64,000 bases of DNA from Aporrectodea caliginosa (taxonomy: Eukaryota; Annelida; Clitellata; Crassiclitellata; Lumbricidae): assembly GCA_020284085.1 (NCBI GenBank), contig JACEVL010000802.1, positions 124,001 to 188,000 on the forward strand, written 5' to 3'. The notes beneath the pieces were generated by a model that saw only the letters and a list, made by a program, of their open reading frames with translations, was not told the origin of the DNA and ran no database searches. Position numbers and translations under genes: made by a program. Of this stretch, positions 59,801 to 64,000 are shown one piece after another. How positions within the stretch are numbered: position 1 is the first letter of the stretch; the number at the start of each line of letters is the position of its first letter.

Positions 59801-62067
59801 AGGTGTTTTAGTTATTATTAGTTTTAGTTATTTCGCCAAGTTTTAGTTTTAGTTATAGTTTTAGTTAATAGAAACTGATACTTCCTCGTTTCAGTTTTAG
59901 TTTCTTCAGTTTTAATTTTAGTTTTAGTTTCAGTTATTTGTTCACTGATATTTAGCCGCCAACAATGTATATCAAATTACTGCCAATAGGCAATAGTAAC
60001 CATTATTCTTACAGTATGACACCATGCCATGCATCATACATGATAATGTCCCTTTAATGATTAGTGTGGTAAAAATTTCTTGTTGAGCTTTATGTGATTC
60101 CCCGATTTTCGCCACTATGTACAAAAACATAGAATATTCAAGGACGCTAGGTTTTCGTTGTGTGTTTTCGTTAGGTTTTCGTTAGATGTTTTAGTTATTA
60201 TTAGTTTTGACCGTTTTAGTTTCAGTTATCGTTTTTGGCCGGCTCCGGGAGTTTTAGTCATTATTAGTTTTAGTTATTGCACCAAGTTTTAGTTTTAGTT
60301 TTGGTTTCAGTTAAATATAACCCTGAGTTTTCGTTAACGAAGGTTTCGTTTTAGTTTTAGTTAACGAAAACAACACTACACCCTCTCTGCCTGTCTGCCT
60401 TCTTCTGTTTCCTATACACTTTATCAGGCTTTTTACAACGTCGGTGAACAATTTGGAGTTACCATTTTAACGAAATTATAAACCATTATCGGAAACTAAA
60501 TGTCTAGAACTCTCCAGCCTGAGCTATCTCAGGCTGCTGCTCTTATAACATCCCTTACCTTACTTACCTTAAGTTAACTCTGATCAGTCATCTTACAGTT
60601 CATAGTATTTTGCTTTAAAGCGTTCAAACCTCCGAATGGAAGTCATGTCTCGAACGTGAAGCGTTTATACGATTATCTCATGGAGGACTACACGTCATTC
60701 GTTCGCTCAGTTAGCAATTCAACAAAACCCGTCAAGATCTATTTGAATCTGCAATCGTACAAGGTTGAGGATTTGGTGAGTTGCCATTGATTTGATCTGG
60801 TTGCACCGTAAGTCAGTACCTTACACTCTGATGTCTGAACCAGTGACCTTAGCATGTTACTCTGGACGTTGATAACATTGATTAACTGTTGAAACTATTT
60901 CATGTTAGATCTGAAGAGCCTAGGCTTGGCCAAACTAGTCTTGATTAAGAGAAGCCATAATTGAACAAGAGGGAATTATATCCTCCACGAAACAGTACAA
61001 GATTCGCCATAGTGGACTAGACAGGAAACACGAGTATATTTGATGAAGGCAGATTTAACTAAATTAGACCTACTTAGAATAAACCGAGACAGTTTAAACT
61101 CAGTTATACAACACTGAGTAAGAACTCACTAGATTAGGTTTCTATGCCGCAGTATTTTTATTTTGCAGTTCGGCTGCGTATTGATGCGATATTTGAAAAG
61201 CGTGAACTATTCGTAATCTTATTGGTCTTATTATGCATGGCGTTATTAGAGGTTATAGGCCTAAGCTTAGATCCGTTAACATCAGCAAAAAGTAAAAGTC
61301 ATTTTAATTAGTAATTTTTGTCTGTCTCATGAGAAGCTATCAATGACTAATGACTATTTGGATTGATTTTTGGTTAGAATGTTGTTAGAATGTTGTATCT
61401 GTAACAATTTGTTTTACCTAACATGTATGTGCATCAGAGTGTGTCTTTATCAGCTGGTTAAATAAAGCATGTACTCACTTGCTTACTTACTTACTTATTA
61501 TTTGTTTCGCAGGACGAAAAGAATCAAGCTTTGACGCTAAGCGCCAATATGTATCAGGCACGTAACTTTTCTACTATGAACGTCAATGCTACAGTGTACA
61601 CAACGACCTAGCGACGATTGGTCAAGAACCAGTAGTCCACTTACTACTGTAGTTGTTCAACTGCGCCTTTTACATTTTATAGCATGATTGCGCAGACTAG
61701 TATTTTATATTAAATATACTTGTTTTTGATTTTTTGATTTCTAAAGAAAATCTAGAGGGCGACCTTGTCCAAGAACACTCGTCTGCATGTTTATCTTAAA
61801 TGAAATCAGAGGAATATTCATTACGAACAAAAGGATTTAGAGGAACTAATATGAATTAAATTTATGAAATTAAATTTCGATGAGAAATGTAAATAAATTA
61901 AGCAAGTAGGCAGCATTGTGAAAGAATAAAAATGTAATCAATTAGCAAATATTTCAGGGTTGGACGGATGCTGGATTTCTGTGGAAAGAAGAAGATTTTA
62001 ATGGGCTGAAATTTATAGATATGCCATACAACGATATATGGTACCCGGATGTCATCACACGTAACAA
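56823..62067 (+). CDS. Cys-loop receptor subunit, first four exons only
   Basis: Exons 56823-56883 (signal peptide MTHFGWFHLALVVLHF), 60621-60775 (RLYDYLMEDYTSFVRSVSNS), 61513-61557 (DEKNQALTLSANMYQ) and 61958-62067 (GWTDAGFLWKEEDFNGLKF ending WYPDVITRN). Sizes (61, 155, 45 and 110 bp) and phases equal those of the two complete paralogues. The exon 3 donor is GC (GCACGT). No Cys-loop or membrane exon appears between 62067 and the window end, where paralogues have the next exon within 0.4-0.9 kb. The gene either continues beyond the window through a longer intron or is truncated. Intron 1 (3.7 kb) holds a retrotransposon fragment, a SINE and a MITE. Confidence 0.75.
57650..58640 (-). mobile_element. 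Non-LTR retrotransposon fragment in intron 1
   Basis: Minus-strand pieces in shifting frames: the RT thumb region (AAAEYGMSINMAKTKVMTNT, FVYLGSRVTKYANCTSEVKA) at 58029-58397, and the C-terminal RGRGRPRISWIDNILNWTG segment near 57800. Typical of endonuclease/RT elements common in marine invertebrates. Multiple frameshifts; dead. Confidence 0.8.
59405..59645 (-). repeat. tRNA-derived SINE-like composite
   Basis: The plus strand shows GCGCCCCTTCAAGATTTCTA then CTCAGAGGCGCTTCC. On the minus strand GCGCGGTGGTGTAGGGGTATG (A-box-like) and GCGGGCTCGAATCCACC (B-box-like). Shares GAGCAATTGCGAGTGAAG with the element at 18795. Ends with a short (AATTG)n. Confidence 0.6.
59734..59741. repeat. Left 8-bp target duplication, CACCCTCT
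   Basis: Identical to 60379-60386. Confidence 0.8.
59742..60378. mobile_element. hAT-type MITE rich in TTTTAGTT
   Basis: 637 bp with terminal inverted repeats TAGTGTTGTTTT / AAAACAACACTA and perfect 8-bp target duplications. Eight base pairs and TAGTG-type ends fit the hAT superfamily. The inside is largely degenerate TTTTAGTTTTAGTTA units with no ORF, so it is non-autonomous. It lies in intron 1 of the third receptor gene. Confidence 0.85.
60379..60386. repeat. Right 8-bp target duplication, CACCCTCT
   Basis: Identical to 59734-59741. Confidence 0.8.
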
Positions 62068-62510
62068 GTAATGTCGTTTCTTTACCTAATGTTGAAAGAA
62101 GTGAATAGTCGCAGCACAGTACACTTGGTATCTAGATGTTACTGCACGTAATCACTGCCTAGAGAAGTACTGGATAGAATAGACTAATTAACAGTAAATA
62201 ACGGTAATAGGTATACTGTTAGACGACTTGGCGAAGTTGTCGATCGACCGAGCTTCGACTCTCGATTTGCCAGATGTAGAGCAATTTGAAACAAAACATA
62301 CAGTCTCCAAGTTTTATTTCATATTATGTGAAACGAAAATTCAATAAAACAGCACAAAATTCTTAGAGGTAAGCACCTAAGCACCGAATTAGCCTCACTA
62401 ACTCCAGCGATCACCAAAGTTTACAGAGATCAATTTCACACAGACAGACGTGTATAACCTGTCATTGACGAAACTAATGTGCAAATCTATATAATTATCT
62501 TAACCCTCTC
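62068..62510. other. Sequence after the fourth exon
   Basis: No exon, ORF or repeat recognised. Confidence 0.4.
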
Positions 62511-63110
62511 ACACCAAGTGCCAAGTCGAACTTTCTCAGCGATTCTATCACCAAAGCAAGAGCGACACTGTTTAGGAACACTGAACTGTCACCCACAAAC
62601 AGCGCCTTCAAGTTGCAACCCGTGTTCACAAATATAGCTACTTGGAAGACCTGGCTATTAAATCCCCTACCTACAAATTTTCAGCTACAGTCCGTGACCT
62701 CGGTATCCTGTTAGATCAGGAGCTCACATTTTGCTCCACATCTACATCGCCTTAGTCGTGATTGCTATTACCAGCTGCGTCAGCTTCGTACTGTTGCACG
62801 TTCACTTACAGTGAGCGCTGCAACCACTCTTGTTCATGCCTTCATTACGGCGCGGCTTGAATACTGTTTACCCTGTTAACCCTCTATTCTGAGCTGCCGT
62901 CTAGCCGGTTGTCTTGTCTTGATCGTGTACTGAGAGCTGCAGCGCGACTCATCGGGAAAATACCAAAATATGATCATGTTACCAGGTATATGTTGGAGTT
63001 CTGCATTGGCTTCCTGTCCGACAGCGCATCGAATATTGTAGAGTTGTCTCTCTGGTCTGGCGTTGCCATCTTGGCCTTGCGCCAACCTACCTAATAGACT
63101 TCTGTCAGCC
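62511..63110 (+). mobile_element. Non-LTR retrotransposon 3' coding fragment
   Basis: Frameshifted plus-strand remnant: DLGILLDQELTF near 62700, TTLVHAFITARLEYC near 62825-62870, then RVLRAAARLIGKIPKYDHVT at 62930-62985. Related to the tail at 43391 but more decayed. Confidence 0.7.
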
Positions 63111-63812
63111 GGTATCGAGGGCTCAGGGTATACATTATTTAATTGGGGGGGGGGAGGAGGTGCTTAAACACCCAAAACACCCCCTAAATACGGCCTTGAA
63201 AGAGAGGATGATAAAGTTCCATTGATTCCGTCTTTATATATGTATACGTTTTAATAAGAACTTGCAAAAGCATCTCCACTTTTCACTATAGGAACAACCT
63301 CGTAATGAGTTAACTATATTTTTCAACTAATTAGCATATAGACCACATAAAATAGAAGATCCGGGTCAGTGCCTAAGTATGCCATATGTCTGCATGTGAC
63401 TTAGGCTGTTGAGCCCTGGTCTCTCCGTGAATTTAAGCAATCAGCAATCATTAACTTTGCAAGGGATGCTGCAGGATAAAATGAGCGCCATTTAGTCCAT
63501 CATAATCTTTTCCAATGAACTGTAATTCAATCTTTATACTTATTTTCTTAGAGCTGCTAAAATAACAAATATGCCAATCAAATTGAAATTTCAGTCAAAA
63601 ATCCATTGAACATATTCGTCCATTAGTATTACTTTAGTCCAGAGCAGTGTACCAGGCTCTGTAGACTTTCGCTTTTAGCCCAAATACGGCGATCTAAACA
63701 CAGGCTACAGAAGCATCAGTAACGGTTAAGTACGGAAATATCCATTTGCTTCAAAGTACCTATTAGGCCTACCATATGATTGGAAGAATACCATGTATTA
63801 TTTTCGTTCACT
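63111..63812. other. Intergenic or intronic, no feature recognised
   Basis: Contains a G run (63144-63153) and AT-rich sequence only. Confidence 0.4.
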
Positions 63813-64000
63813 CATTCATTCAAAACTTTTTATATAGCGCCCCTTCAAAGTAACTACTCAGAAGCTCTCCCAACTTCAGCCAGGGCCAAAAGGTAAGTTT
63901 TCAAGTGGCAAAAAGGCATCAGTTCTAGGGAACAGGCGTAGCTCCCGAGGGAGGCTATTCCAAACCCTCAAACCCTCATAGACGGTTGACTTGGTTGCTT
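63813..64000. repeat. Retroelement 3'-end repeat at the window edge
   Basis: CATTCATTC followed by TTTATATAGCGCCCCTTCAA and ACTCAGAAGCTCTCCCAACT. Same family as 21520-21790, extending out of the window. Confidence 0.55.

Overview
The window is metazoan nuclear DNA: about 40% G+C, intron-rich host genes with GT-AG boundaries, many microsatellites, tRNA-derived SINE-like repeats and non-LTR retrotransposon fragments. The style (abundant AGGCCTA-type motifs, tandem Cys-loop receptor genes, animal-type Maverick/Polinton elements) suggests a marine invertebrate, possibly a deuterostome such as an echinoderm. The species guess is weak.

Two stories dominate. (1) Maverick/Polinton (adintovirus-type) elements occur at least four times. 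Copy A (off the left edge to 1981, minus strand) and fragment D (4025-4560) are polymerase remnants. Copy B (5374-15252) keeps the polymerase side: SAP-domain protein-primed DNA polymerase B, HNH nuclease, adenovirus-type protease, fibre-like protein, SAP/NUMOD protein, major capsid protein, a pVI-like protein and a DUF8207-like protein. It then stops abruptly. Copy C (46005-54571) is bounded by 185-bp terminal inverted repeats (AGT...ACT) and a perfect 6-bp target duplication (TTGGTT). It has lost most of the polymerase and the neighbouring genes, but keeps the morphogenesis side: capsid remnant, pVI-like, DUF8207-like, a two-helix hydrophobic protein, a dUTPase-fold-like protein, a core/X-like protein, penton, packaging ATPase, a zinc-ribbon/phospholipase A2 protein and a chromodomain integrase. 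B and C overlap in three genes and together display the whole family gene set. Several genes carry frameshifts or stops, so these are ageing endogenous copies.

(2) A tandem array of nicotinic-acetylcholine-receptor-like (Cys-loop) subunit genes on the plus strand: an orphan last exon (16543-16839), a complete nine-exon alpha-type gene (22153-28089, 449 aa), a complete nine-exon non-alpha gene (33856-42222, 448 aa) and the first four exons of a further gene (56823-62067). Exon sizes and phases match between copies and both complete models stay in frame. Their second membrane helix is unlike the canonical one. Homologous introns carry the same microsatellites and the upstream regions are also duplicated, so the array grew by segmental duplication.

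The rest is repeat-rich: a 1.36-kb GC-rich minisatellite (29888-31245), (TA)n, (GAT)n and (ACT)n arrays, non-LTR fragments, SINE-like elements, a hAT-type MITE with an 8-bp target duplication (59742-60378), and an isolated NHL-repeat-like ORF (45004-45597) about 400 bp from the insertion site of copy C.
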